NCBI RefSeq assembly: GCF_003992595.1
Contig: NZ_RZNA01000049.1
Location: forward strand, 1 to 64,000
From: Flagellimonas oceanensis
GTDB lineage: Bacteria; Bacteroidota; Bacteroidia; Flavobacteriales; Flavobacteriaceae
Length of the DNA: 64,000 nt
Reading direction: 5' to 3'
Shown here: positions 17,750-25,839 of the stretch, in pieces
Position numbering within the stretch: position 1 is the first letter of the stretch
Layout: each line of letters begins with the position of its first letter
The notes under the pieces: model-generated
Seen by the model: only the letters and a program-made list of their open reading frames with translations
What the model was told of the DNA's origin: nothing
Database searches by the model: none
Program-made: the position numbers and the translations under genes

Positions 17750-18388
17750 ATGGCAACTTTAAGACTGGGAGATACTGCTCCGGATTTTACAGCGGTTACT
17801 TCAGAAGGAACATTGAACTTTTACGAATACCTTGGCGATAGTTGGGGAATTTTGTTCTCGCACCCGGCGGATTTCACTCCGGTTTGTACTACGGAACTGG
17901 GAACAGCAGCCAAGTTCAAGGATGAGTTCGAGAAGAGAAACGTAAAAATGATGGCACTCAGTGTTGATGGTGCAGCATCACATGCGGAATGGATCAAGGA
18001 TATCAACGAAACACAGAACACAGAGGTTAACTTTCCGATAGTTGCCGATGTGGAAAGAAAGGTATCTGACCTATACGATATGATTCATCCAAATGCGGAT
18101 AGTACACTTACCGTACGATCGGTTTTTATCATTGACCCAGACAAAAAAATCAAGCTTACCTTGACTTATCCAGCTTCAACTGGACGTAATTTCTATGAAT
18201 TGTTGCGCGTAATCGATTCTTTGCAATTGACAGCAAACCACAAAGTGGCAACGCCAGCCAACTGGAAAAATGGAGAAAAAGTGGTGGTAAGCCCTGCTAT
18301 TCCTACAGAAGAAGCCAAAGGAATCTTTACCAAAGGTGTGGAGGAAATCAAGCCATACCTGCGTTTAACGCCTGATCCAACAGCTTAA
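17750..18388 (+). CDS. peroxiredoxin, Prx6 (1-Cys-type) subfamily
   Basis: The enzyme reduces peroxides. The active site FSHPADFTPVCTTELG holds the PxxxTxxC motif with the peroxidatic Cys near residue 45. The conserved Arg is in TVRSVFIIDP. Length (212), the long C-terminal dimerisation arm with YLRLTP, and the early LRLGDTAPDF fit the Prx6 group rather than AhpC. No second resolving Cys is evident. Cytoplasmic; monocistronic, with its own promoter box. Confidence 0.92.
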   Translation: MATLRLGDTAPDFTAVTSEGTLNFYEYLGDSWGILFSHPADFTPVCTTELGTAAKFKDEFEKRNVKMMALSVDGAASHAEWIKDINETQNTEVNFPIVADVERKVSDLYDMIHPNADSTLTVRSVFIIDPDKKIKLTLTYPASTGRNFYELLRVIDSLQLTANHKVATPANWKNGEKVVVSPAIPTEEAKGIFTKGVEEIKPYLRLTPDPTA

Positions 18389-18413
18389 TTTTTTAATTTA
18401 TAAAGATTTAAGC

Positions 18414-18442
18414 TTGTTCCCAATAAATTAAACGTACCTTTG
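18414..18442 (+). promoter_or_regulatory. Bacteroidota promoter of the cold-shock gene
   Basis: A TTG at 18414-18416 and TACCTTTG at 18435-18442 are separated by 18 bp, matching the Bacteroidota consensus TTG-N17-23-TAnnTTTG. Transcription should begin about 5-7 bp downstream, leaving a leader of roughly 25 nt, shorter than the long cspA leaders of enterobacteria. Confidence 0.8.
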
Positions 18443-18471
18443 GAGTCAATTAATTTTTTTCAATTTATATT

Positions 18472-18666
18472 ATGAGTAAAGGAACAGTAAAATTCTTCAA
18501 TGACTCCAAAGGTTACGGATTTATCACTGAAGATGGTTCAAACACAGATCACTTTGTACACATTTCTGGTTTAATCGATGAAATTAGAGAAGGTGACGTT
18601 GTAGAATTCGAACTACAACAAGGTAAAAAAGGATTAAACGCCGTTAATGTACAAATTGCGGAATAG
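18472..18666 (+). CDS. cold-shock domain protein (CspA family)
   Basis: The 64-residue OB-fold RNA chaperone carries RNP1 KGYGFI (about 13-18) and an RNP2-like HFVHIS (about 28-33), the single-strand nucleic-acid-binding faces. MSKGTVKFFNDSKGYGFI is diagnostic. Strong own promoter and terminator. Highly expressed Csp paralogs of this size are usual in Flavobacteria. Confidence 0.96.
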   Translation: MSKGTVKFFNDSKGYGFITEDGSNTDHFVHISGLIDEIREGDVVEFELQQGKKGLNAVNVQIAE

Positions 18667-18690
18667 GTTATAATTAACTTTTTTATAGAT

Positions 18691-18720
18691 AAGCCCGAGC
18701 AAATGCTCGGGCTTTTTTTT
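18691..18720 (+). terminator. intrinsic terminator of the cold-shock gene
   Basis: The stem AAGCCCGAGC / GCTCGGGCTT with loop AAAT is followed by T8. Confidence 0.95.
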
Positions 18721-18798
18721 ATTCCTACACGCAACCAATCCATTTTTTGCTATCTAAGTAATAAACACAGTCCCCCATAAACCATTAAACCAATATAA

Positions 18799-18885
18799 AT
18801 GAACACCTTTTTCGGAGTACTTTCGTTCCTTTTGATTGTTAATGCCCTATTGTTGGTGTGGAGTGTAAACGGTTCCAAAAAATGA
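18799..18885 (+). CDS. 28-residue single-span membrane peptide, tandem paralog 1
   Basis: The frame starts MNTFFGVLSFLLIVN and ends WSVNGSKK. It has an N-terminal MxTFF head, one hydrophobic span of about 18 residues and a short basic tail. The downstream frame at 18957 encodes a near copy (MxTFF, FLL, N15, LLL, SVN), and conservation between the two argues that both are translated. No function is known to me. It lies between the csp terminator and a bidirectional terminator, so the pair forms its own small unit. Confidence 0.6.
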   Translation: MNTFFGVLSFLLIVNALLLVWSVNGSKK

Positions 18886-18956
18886 ATCAAACAATCAACT
18901 GAACAATAGGTAGGGTTTTTAATCGTTGGATTGTTATGTGATAAACACGTACAGCC

Positions 18957-19040
18957 ATGACCACTTTTTTCAGTATTTTAATTTTTTTGCTCGTTCTAAA
19001 TCTCTTTTTACTATTGTTGAGTGTGAACAGGGCCAAATAA
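18957..19040 (+). CDS. 27-residue single-span membrane peptide, tandem paralog 2
   Basis: It starts MTTFFSILIFLLVLN and ends LSVNRAK. It shares with the first copy the MxTFF start, the FLL-x-x-N core, the LLL run, the SVN motif and a basic end, while differing at about half the positions, as expected for selected paralogs rather than a recent duplication. The stop codon overlaps the start of a terminator stem. The function is unknown. Confidence 0.6.
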   Translation: MTTFFSILIFLLVLNLFLLLLSVNRAK

Positions 19041-19073
19041 AAAAGCTCCCATTGCTGGAAGCTTTTCTCTTTT
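19039..19073. terminator. bidirectional terminator between the peptide pair and the PPIase gene
   Basis: AAAAGCT-C-CC / GG-A-AGCTTTT hairpin with A-run on one side and T-run on the other. It would serve both the plus-strand peptides and the minus-strand isomerase gene ending at 19090. Confidence 0.65.
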
Positions 19074-19089
19074 ATAATGGATGGATTTC

Positions 19090-20022
19090 TTACTTTACAT
19101 TCATCAATTCCACATCAAAAATCAATGTCGCGTTTGGAGGAATAACCCCACCAGCTCCAGTGCTTCCGTAGGCCAAGTGCGAAGGGATAACAAATCGTGC
19201 CTTGTCCCCTACCTGCAATAAGCCTATACCTTCGTCCCAACCAGGAATAACCTGTCCTATACCCAAAACAAAATCAATGGGTTGGTTTCTTTTGTAAGAA
19301 GAATCAAAGATTTGACCGTTGGCCAAAGAACCTTCATAGTGAACAGAAACGGTTTTGCCTTTTTCCGCTTTTGTACCATTGCCTTTCTGAATCATCTTAT
19401 AGCGTAATCCACTATCTGTTTTATCAAAACCAGCAGCTAATTTTTCCAGTTCGGCTTCAGCTCTTTCTTTTTGCTCTGCAATACGCCTTTCGCGTTCCCC
19501 TTCAAATACTCTAAAGGCTTCAATGGCGTTCCATTTTTTGGCCTCATCCCCTACTCGAACAATTTCCAAGGTTTCAATAGTATCGCCTTGTGCAATGGCA
19601 TCCACAACATCTTGACCTTCTTCCACACGACCAAATACGGTATGCTTGTTGTCCAACCAAGGTGTAGCCACATGGGTAATGAAAAATTGACTTCCATTGG
19701 TTCCAGGGCCGGCATTTGCCATGGACAACACTCCAGGCCCATCATGTACCAAGTCAGGGTGGAATTCATCATCGAATTTATACCCAGGGTCTCCTGTTCC
19801 AGTTCCTGTTGGGCATCCACCTTGAACCATAAAATCGGCAATTACCCTGTGGAATTTTAACCCATCATAATATGGTTTCCCTTGTGGTTTTACACTGTTC
19901 TCCATATTTCCTTCGGCCAGTGCAACAAAGTTGCCCACCGTGCCAGGTGTTTTATCATGAGTAAGTTTTACCAGTATTTCCCCTTTGGAGGTGTTGAACT
20001 TTGCGTAGATTCCGTCTTGCAT
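19090..20022 (-). CDS. dual-domain peptidyl-prolyl isomerase (cyclophilin-FKBP fusion)
   Basis: The N-terminal ~150 residues are a cyclophilin: [21 protein letters not shown] and HTVFGRV carry the Arg, Phe and His of the active site. A charged helical linker (about 165-195, rich in E/R/A) leads to an FKBP domain with [27 protein letters not shown] and [19 protein letters not shown]. Such cyclophilin-FKBP hybrids have been described in Flavobacterium and a few protists. With no signal peptide it is probably cytoplasmic, assisting folding. Own promoter box at 20075. Confidence 0.92.
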   Translation of the reverse strand: MQDGIYAKFNTSKGEILVKLTHDKTPGTVGNFVALAEGNMENSVKPQGKPYYDGLKFHRVIADFMVQGGCPTGTGTGDPGYKFDDEFHPDLVHDGPGVLSMANAGPGTNGSQFFITHVATPWLDNKHTVFGRVEEGQDVVDAIAQGDTIETLEIVRVGDEAKKWNAIEAFRVFEGERERRIAEQKERAEAELEKLAAGFDKTDSGLRYKMIQKGNGTKAEKGKTVSVHYEGSLANGQIFDSSYKRNQPIDFVLGIGQVIPGWDEGIGLLQVGDKARFVIPSHLAYGSTGAGGVIPPNATLIFDVELMNVK

Positions 20023-20074
20023 TGTATTTGATTAATAGATTATTCGAAACTTAATTCTCTTTTTTTCAAGGATG

Positions 20075-20082
20075 CAAAGATA
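20075..20082 (-). promoter_or_regulatory. TAnnTTTG -7 box of the cyclophilin-FKBP gene
   Basis: The minus strand reads TATCTTTG followed by C, about 52 bp upstream of ATG 20022. No clear -33 element. Confidence 0.45.
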
Positions 20083-20261
20083 CATTTTTAAGAGCTATTC
20101 TTTTAGGGTTGAAAGGATTTCCATAGGCTTCTATTTAATACTCAACTACCCCTAACATCAATTGAATCAGTATTTTATGTGATTATTGATGCTTTTTGAT
20201 TAATTTCTGCGAAAATTCAGTTTCAATAGATGCTGATTTATCAGTATTAAAACAAGAAGAC

Positions 20262-20819
20262 ATGAAAAAAACACTGACCCTCCTTTTTTCAATTTTTATG
20301 CTTTCCTTCGTTTTTGCACAAAAAGACAGTCAGAGAGTAATCTCCACTATAGACTCCACCCAGAGCCCCGAATTGGTATTGATTCAAGAATTTACGGTGA
20401 AAGCCCCCTTGGATAAGGTTTGGAGTGCCTACACCACCAAAGAAGGCTGGGAAAATTGGGCCGTTCCCTTGGCCGAAGTGGATTTCAAAGTTGGGGGAAC
20501 CATTAAAACCAATTATAACAAGGACGGAGCCATCGGGGATAATACCACCATCACAACCCACATTATCAATTACGTACCTGAAAAATTGATTACGCTACAA
20601 GCGGAAATAACGGATAATTTCCCTGATTTCATGAAGAAAGAAGCTGAAGACTTCTATAACGTTATCTATTTTAATGAATTGGAAGATGGTAACACCCAAG
20701 TGGAATCCTTCGGAATTGGTTACAAAAACACACCAAAGTATTTGGAACTGATAAATTATTTTATCCCAGCAAACGAACAAACGTTAATGAGCTTGATGAA
20801 TTACTTGGAGAATGAGTAG
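20262..20819 (+). CDS. exported SRPBCC/AHSA1-domain protein
   Basis: ATG 20262 gives a signal peptide (MKKTLTLLFSIFMLSFVFAQ); the longer frame from 20196 adds residues with no such logic. The mature part is an SRPBCC (Aha1-C/START-like) fold: EFTVKAPLDKVWSAYTTKEGW at the start, then VGGTIKTNYN, and the closing helix LINYFIPANEQTLMSLMNYL. The fold binds hydrophobic ligands; the ligand is unknown. A second SRPBCC gene follows 12 bp downstream. Confidence 0.78.
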   Translation: MKKTLTLLFSIFMLSFVFAQKDSQRVISTIDSTQSPELVLIQEFTVKAPLDKVWSAYTTKEGWENWAVPLAEVDFKVGGTIKTNYNKDGAIGDNTTITTHIINYVPEKLITLQAEITDNFPDFMKKEAEDFYNVIYFNELEDGNTQVESFGIGYKNTPKYLELINYFIPANEQTLMSLMNYLENE

Positions 20820-20831
20820 TCATAAATTTTC

Positions 20832-21287
20832 ATGTTAGAGAAAAGTAGCTATAAAATGGAACATTCAATATACCATGATTTGGAAGTCCGCGGGACCATT
20901 GAAAATACTTTCAAAGCCATTACACAACCCGAGCACCTAATCAATTGGTGGCCACAAAAATGCAAAGGAACCCTTGAAGAAAACCAAGAGTACAATTTCT
21001 TTTTCACGCCAGAATATGATTGGTACGGAAAAGTGGTCAAAATAGAGAAAAACAAATCTTTCCATATCAAAATGACCAAATCCGACCCTGATTGGGACCC
21101 GACCTCCTTTGGGTTTGACTTGGAAGAAAGCAATAACGGAACAGTGCAATTAAAATTTTGGCACGTAGGCTGGCCCGAATGTAACCATCATTTCAGAAGA
21201 TCTTCTTTTTGCTGGGCCATATTGTTAAAGGGACTGAAAGATTACGTGGAACATGGAAAAGTAGTGCCTTTTGAAGAAAGGGAATAA
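20832..21287 (+). CDS. SRPBCC/AHSA1-domain cytoplasmic protein
   Basis: An SRPBCC fold without signal peptide: EVRGTIENTFKAITQPEHL, then WWPQKCKG, FFFTPEYDWYGKVV, and the C-terminal helix WAILLKGLKDYVE. An alternative start at the second Met (20856) removes eight residues. Activator-of-Hsp90-like domains of this size in bacteria often bind small hydrophobic molecules. The 12-bp gap to the exported SRPBCC gene suggests one transcript. Confidence 0.75.
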   Translation: MLEKSSYKMEHSIYHDLEVRGTIENTFKAITQPEHLINWWPQKCKGTLEENQEYNFFFTPEYDWYGKVVKIEKNKSFHIKMTKSDPDWDPTSFGFDLEESNNGTVQLKFWHVGWPECNHHFRRSSFCWAILLKGLKDYVEHGKVVPFEERE

Positions 21288-21551
21288 CAGTATTTTTGTT
21301 TTTTACAAATACATGAATGCATAGCAGCACCTTTACAAATAAACTCCTTCTTTTATTGCATCACTTTATTGGATAAAACCCAAGATCATATTTTTCGCTG
21401 AAACCCTGAAAGAGAATCAGAATTTGGTATTTTCAATATATAGTTTGTGCTTAATCCTTATCTTCGAGAAGTCTGTTTATACTATAAATTTAGCACGCAG
21501 ATTAATTTTCAAAGACAATCGCTAACCATTACAAGATTTCAGAATTGTATT

Positions 21552-22142
21552 GTGGAGGAAACCCATCAAAAATACCTACAAACCTACCTTCAGCAATTTT
21601 CATATTTGTCTCCCAAAGAATTGGAGTTGCTCCGCTCACAACTGAGCTTCAACGAGTACAAGTCAAAGGATTTCTTTTTTAAGAATGGCGAAATCCAAAA
21701 AAAAATGGGCTATGTCTGCAAAGGATTATTGAGACGATATTACATCAACGAGAAAGGAAAATCCATAACCACCGGCTTTGTAAAAGAAAATGAATACGCC
21801 ACCGACTACCCTGCCTTTATTCAACAACGTCCCAGTAAATACTATATGGAATGCTTGGAGCCGAGCACAATAATTGAACTTTCTTATGATGACATACAAG
21901 AAGGGTACAAAAACTTCAAGAACAACGAAAAATACGGCAGACTTATCGCCGAAAAAGTATTGACCATACAGACCGACCGGGTAGAAAGCTTTCTGTTTGA
22001 AACCGCCGAAGAACGTTACCTGAATTTTGTAAAGGACAACCCTAATTTGATCAATCGGATAAGTCTGACCCATCTATCTTCGCTTCTGGGCATAGAGCGC
22101 CAATCTTTGAGTAGAATACGGAGTAAGATTGCCAAAAAATAA
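21552..22142 (+). CDS. Crp/Fnr-family transcriptional regulator
   Basis: A cyclic-nucleotide-type jelly roll (about 25-120 from this start, with FFFKNGEIQKKMGYVCKGLL) is followed by a C-terminal winged helix: SLTHLSSLLGIERQSLSRIR is the recognition helix. The cNMP phosphate-binding cassette is not well kept, as usual in this flavobacterial group. The GTG at 21552 gives ~196 residues, the usual length; the frame is open to a GTG at 21447 but that part looks non-coding. It may control the M20 gene just downstream. Confidence 0.75.
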   Translation: MEETHQKYLQTYLQQFSYLSPKELELLRSQLSFNEYKSKDFFFKNGEIQKKMGYVCKGLLRRYYINEKGKSITTGFVKENEYATDYPAFIQQRPSKYYMECLEPSTIIELSYDDIQEGYKNFKNNEKYGRLIAEKVLTIQTDRVESFLFETAEERYLNFVKDNPNLINRISLTHLSSLLGIERQSLSRIRSKIAKK

Positions 22143-22213
22143 GTTTGTCACATATGTGTCAGGTAGCACCCAAAATTCAGTTGCATCTTTGTTTCAACAA
22201 ACAAAACAATATA

Positions 22214-23509
22214 ATGATGCCTAGAAACCTATCTAACACATTAACTATATTCTTTTTCCTTTTGGTGTCCATATCCGCTTTCGGTCAAAAAAAGACCGAA
22301 GGCATCCATATGGATATTCAACAACGCACCAATGAAATATTTGACAGTTTAGTTACCATACGAAGGGATTTTCATATGTACCCCGAAGTAGGGGGGAACG
22401 AAAAACGAACATCAGAAAAAATTGCAGCTTACTTGTCCCGCCTCGGATTGGAAGTAAAAACGGGGATTGGCGGTTATGGTGTGGTCGGAATCCTAAAAGG
22501 TGCAAAACCCGGTAAAAAGATAGCCTGGAGAGCCGATATTGACGCCATGCCATACAAAGCTCCCGATATGGTGGACTTTGCATCGAAAAATGAAGGAGTA
22601 CGGCACATTTGTGGCCACGACCTACATGCAGCTGTGGCATTGGGAATAGCCAATGTGCTGGTCGAACAGAAGGAAAACCTGACAGGGACCATATACTTCG
22701 TGTTTCAGCCATCGGAAGAAAATATTAAAGGGGCTTTGGCCATGATTGATGATGGCTTGTTCGATATGATTGAACCTGAGGAAATGTATGCCATGCATGT
22801 TACGCCTTTTCCAGCTGGGACCATTGCCACCAAACCAGAAGAAATGTTTTCGGACTATAAAAAAGTGGACCTTGTTTTTAAAAATAAAACGAATAGTGAT
22901 GCTTTGTTCGAATTTGGAAAGCAAGCTATTTTATCTCTTGAAAATGTTGCACCCGAGAGCAAGTTTTGGAACATGCAGAATATGGGGGACCCACAAATAG
23001 GCATTACACATCCAAAGTCCATTTACAAGGATTTTACTACGGTGGACAAAAACAATTTTACCTTCAAAGAAACACCTCAAGGGTTGAAAATAAGCGGATA
23101 TCTTAGTTTTAGTGACAAACAACAACGGGATGCGGCGATACCATTACTCAAGAAATTTATATCAAATTCCGAGCACTCCAATGAGTTTTTAGGGGCAGAG
23201 TTGGTAAATGTTTTTCCGACTTTGGACAACAACGAGCGATTGGTCAATGAAAGCTTGGAACAATTATCCAGTATTTATGGCAATGACAGGGTACTCCGCA
23301 TGTACGGTGTGGTTGCAGATGGGCGTAGCGATGATTTTGCATTTTTTCAGCCCAAAGTACCGAGCGTTTACTTTTTTATGGGCGGGTCCAATTATGAAAA
23401 AGGTATCATAGCCCAGACCCACTCGCCTATCTTTAATGTGGATGAAAGTTCCATCAAGACAGGGGTTAATCTTTTTGCATCGCTTATAGTGGAGCGCCTA
23501 AATGACTAG
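22214..23509 (+). CDS. exported M20-family amidohydrolase
   Basis: ATG 22214 was chosen because it begins a signal peptide (MMPRNLSNTLTIFFFLL.. AFGQ). The M20D/aminoacylase metal site is visible: HICGHDLHAAVALG (Cys, His, Asp-region), EEN near VFQPSEENIKGAL, HVTPFPAG, and a late His in TQTHSP-like AQTHSPIFN. The dimerisation-domain residues lie between. Enzymes of this type hydrolyse N-acyl amino acids or peptides. Location is periplasm. No neighbours clarify the substrate. Confidence 0.82.
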   Translation: MMPRNLSNTLTIFFFLLVSISAFGQKKTEGIHMDIQQRTNEIFDSLVTIRRDFHMYPEVGGNEKRTSEKIAAYLSRLGLEVKTGIGGYGVVGILKGAKPGKKIAWRADIDAMPYKAPDMVDFASKNEGVRHICGHDLHAAVALGIANVLVEQKENLTGTIYFVFQPSEENIKGALAMIDDGLFDMIEPEEMYAMHVTPFPAGTIATKPEEMFSDYKKVDLVFKNKTNSDALFEFGKQAILSLENVAPESKFWNMQNMGDPQIGITHPKSIYKDFTTVDKNNFTFKETPQGLKISGYLSFSDKQQRDAAIPLLKKFISNSEHSNEFLGAELVNVFPTLDNNERLVNESLEQLSSIYGNDRVLRMYGVVADGRSDDFAFFQPKVPSVYFFMGGSNYEKGIIAQTHSPIFNVDESSIKTGVNLFASLIVERLND

Positions 23510-23597
23510 TAGTTTACTGCTATTTTGGGTTCCAATCAACTAATTTAATTGTGGACTAGCCTTCTTTTTAATAGATTTATTGCATCAACCATTAGCT

Positions 23598-24428
23598 ATG
23601 AAAAAGATTGCACTTACCCTGATTGCCATTGTTTTGGCAGGATTCAGTTCATTTGGACAAAGTTCTAACTTCATTGGGACCTTTATTAACGGTTCCAACA
23701 GTATTTCCATTCAATTTAAGCGTGTGGGCGATGAGTATCACGGTATGCTGGCAGCTGTTGGCACAAGTTTTGCCATTAGGGCCACAGGGTCTTTCAATAG
23801 TATATCAGGTGAGATCTACGGATTGGATGGCCCCGTGGATTTTGAAGCCACTTTGGACGGTACCAATATGAGTGTCCGTGCCACAGGGTACAATGAGCCA
23901 TTTTACAAGTATTCTGATTTACATAACCTAGGTAATTTTGACCTGACTCCTTACATGAAAAACAACAGCGGCATCGCTGGCACTAATACCAACACTCAAA
24001 GAACCGTTACTACACCACCCCAGAATAACAATACAAGTGAATATCCTGAATTGAACAATCAAGGTTTGTTGAATATTATCGCAGGGAGTCAATTGGTTTT
24101 TTATCAGCGTACTTCGTATGTAAATGATAGTATGGCAAGCTCCATAACTTACGTGAATTTCTGTGCCAATGGAACCTTTACCATGAATACGGATGGCTCA
24201 TTCAGTGTTGAGGGAAATTATGGTGGAAATGCACAAGGCGCTTCCAATGGCAATAATTCAGGGACTTGGCAATTGGTTTCTTACCAGGGGCAGCCCGCTG
24301 TCTATTTACAATATTACAATGGGGATACCAGCTTGAATCCATTTAACGAGAACGAAGTCCGCCAAGGGAGATGGCGTCGTGGCAATACCCAATACGCATT
24401 GCAGCGGAACAAAGTCCGCTGCAATTAA
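23598..24428 (+). CDS. exported protein with Gly/Asn-rich C-terminal beta domain
   Basis: ATG 23598 starts a signal peptide ending at SFGQ; an upstream TTG (23580) is unlikely. The first ~90 residues form beta strands alternating Gly and hydrophobic residues. A Thr/Asn/Pro-rich linker (about 130-150) leads to a C-terminal domain with FCANGTFTMNTDGSFSVEG and GTWQLVSYQGQPAVYLQYY, a lipocalin-like antiparallel pattern. Function unknown; probably periplasmic or surface. Confidence 0.6.
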   Translation: MKKIALTLIAIVLAGFSSFGQSSNFIGTFINGSNSISIQFKRVGDEYHGMLAAVGTSFAIRATGSFNSISGEIYGLDGPVDFEATLDGTNMSVRATGYNEPFYKYSDLHNLGNFDLTPYMKNNSGIAGTNTNTQRTVTTPPQNNNTSEYPELNNQGLLNIIAGSQLVFYQRTSYVNDSMASSITYVNFCANGTFTMNTDGSFSVEGNYGGNAQGASNGNNSGTWQLVSYQGQPAVYLQYYNGDTSLNPFNENEVRQGRWRRGNTQYALQRNKVRCN

Positions 24429-24452
24429 ATTTTTCAAGATATAATAGGCTTC

Positions 24453-25712
24453 TTATTCGCCCATTGCTGCAGCTACGGCAGCTGAAAGTCTTTTGTAAGT
24501 TCCGTTTTGTAAACGTTCCCTAATAGCAGAAAAGGCATCTAGCGTTTCCTCGATATCCTTCAAGGTGTGAGTGGCTGTTGGAATCAAACGAAGTAGAATC
24601 AATCCTTTTGGAATTACCGGATACACCACAATGGAACAGAAAATTCCATGGTTCTCACGAAGGTCTTTTACCAGCGCCATCGCTTCCGGAATACTACCGT
24701 TCAAATAAACGGGGGTCACACAACTTGTGGTCGTTCCTATATCAAACCCTCTTTCCTTCAATCCATTTTGAAGTGCATTCACGTTTTCCCACAACTTGGC
24801 TTTGAGCTCGGGCATGGTACGCAACATATCCAGTCTTTTCAATGCTCCTTTCACATATACCATCGGCAATGATTTAGCGAACATCTGAGAACGAAGATTA
24901 TATTTTAAGTACTCAATGATTTCTTTATCTGCAGCAACAAATGCCCCGATACCTGCCATGGACTTGGCAAAAGTGGCCAAATACACATCAATTTCATCCT
25001 GTACGCCTTGCTCCTCTCCTGCTCCAGCACCAGTTTTACCAAGGGTTCCAAATCCGTGAGCATCATCGACCAACAGTCTGAATTGAAACTTTTTCTTAAG
25101 GTCCACGATTTCTTTCAGGATACCTTGCTCACCACGCATACCAAAAACCCCTTCGGATATTACTAAGATTCCTCCTCCGGTTTCATTGGCCAATTTAGTG
25201 GCACGCTCCAAGTTTTTCTCTAAACTTTCTGGGTCGTTATGCTTAAAGGTAAAACGCTTGCCCATATGCAAACGTACACCATCGATAATACAAGCGTGGC
25301 AATCCACATCGTATACAATAATATCGTCCTTGGCCACCAAAGCATCAATTACAGACATAAAGCCTTGGTAACCGAAATTCAATAGGTAAGCGGCATCTTT
25401 GTGAACGAATTCTGCCAATTCGTTTTGTAATTGTTCGTGGTAATCGGTGTGCCCGCTCATCATTCGGGCACCCATTGGGTAAGCTGCACCATGTTCCAAT
25501 GCGGCTTCCCCATCCACTTTTTTGATTTCAGGTAGGTTGGCGAGACCCAGATAGTCATTGATACTCCACGTTATTACGTCCTTTCCTTGAAACTTCATTC
25601 TGTTGGAAATAGGTCCTTCCAATTTTGGAAAAACAAAATAGCCTTCTGCTTGCGAAGCCCATTTTCCTAAAGGTCCTTTGTTCTCAATGATTCTATCGAA
25701 TAAATCTCTCAT
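24453..25712 (-). CDS. alpha-oxoamine synthase, likely cysteate acyltransferase (CapB/SulA-like)
   Basis: PLP enzyme of the serine palmitoyltransferase/AONS/KBL family. Key residues: stacking His in DCHACIIDG (about 138), Asp-x-x-His in DDAHGFGTLG (about 219), and the PLP Lys in FAKSMAGIGAF (about 253). The N-terminus WSINDYLGLANLP fits. Alone it could be 8-amino-7-oxononanoate or 2-amino-3-ketobutyrate synthase, but the cysteate-synthase-like gene next door points to condensation of cysteate with acyl-CoA, the committing step to capnine. Cytoplasmic. Transcribed separately, because a terminator lies between the two genes. Confidence 0.7.
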   Translation of the reverse strand: MRDLFDRIIENKGPLGKWASQAEGYFVFPKLEGPISNRMKFQGKDVITWSINDYLGLANLPEIKKVDGEAALEHGAAYPMGARMMSGHTDYHEQLQNELAEFVHKDAAYLLNFGYQGFMSVIDALVAKDDIIVYDVDCHACIIDGVRLHMGKRFTFKHNDPESLEKNLERATKLANETGGGILVISEGVFGMRGEQGILKEIVDLKKKFQFRLLVDDAHGFGTLGKTGAGAGEEQGVQDEIDVYLATFAKSMAGIGAFVAADKEIIEYLKYNLRSQMFAKSLPMVYVKGALKRLDMLRTMPELKAKLWENVNALQNGLKERGFDIGTTTSCVTPVYLNGSIPEAMALVKDLRENHGIFCSIVVYPVIPKGLILLRLIPTATHTLKDIEETLDAFSAIRERLQNGTYKRLSAAVAAAMGE

Positions 25713-25735
25713 CTACCTTAATATTGATTCAAATG

Positions 25736-25743
25736 CAAAAGTA
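25736..25743 (-). promoter_or_regulatory. TAnnTTTG -7 box of the CapB-like gene
   Basis: The minus strand reads TACTTTTG followed by C, 23 bp upstream of ATG 25712. Confidence 0.45.
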
Positions 25744-25784
25744 TATATTTTTATGAACCTCGCATAACGAAATGTTCATATATA

Positions 25785-25813
25785 AAAAAACGGCAATGAA
25801 ATTTCATCGCCGT
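25785..25813 (-). terminator. intrinsic terminator of the CapA-like gene
   Basis: The minus strand forms AACGGCGATGAA / TTTCATTGCCGTT (near-perfect) followed by T7. It separates the CapA-like from the CapB-like transcript. Confidence 0.85.
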
Positions 25814-25839
25814 TCTTGAGGTATTGTAAGGTACTGGTT

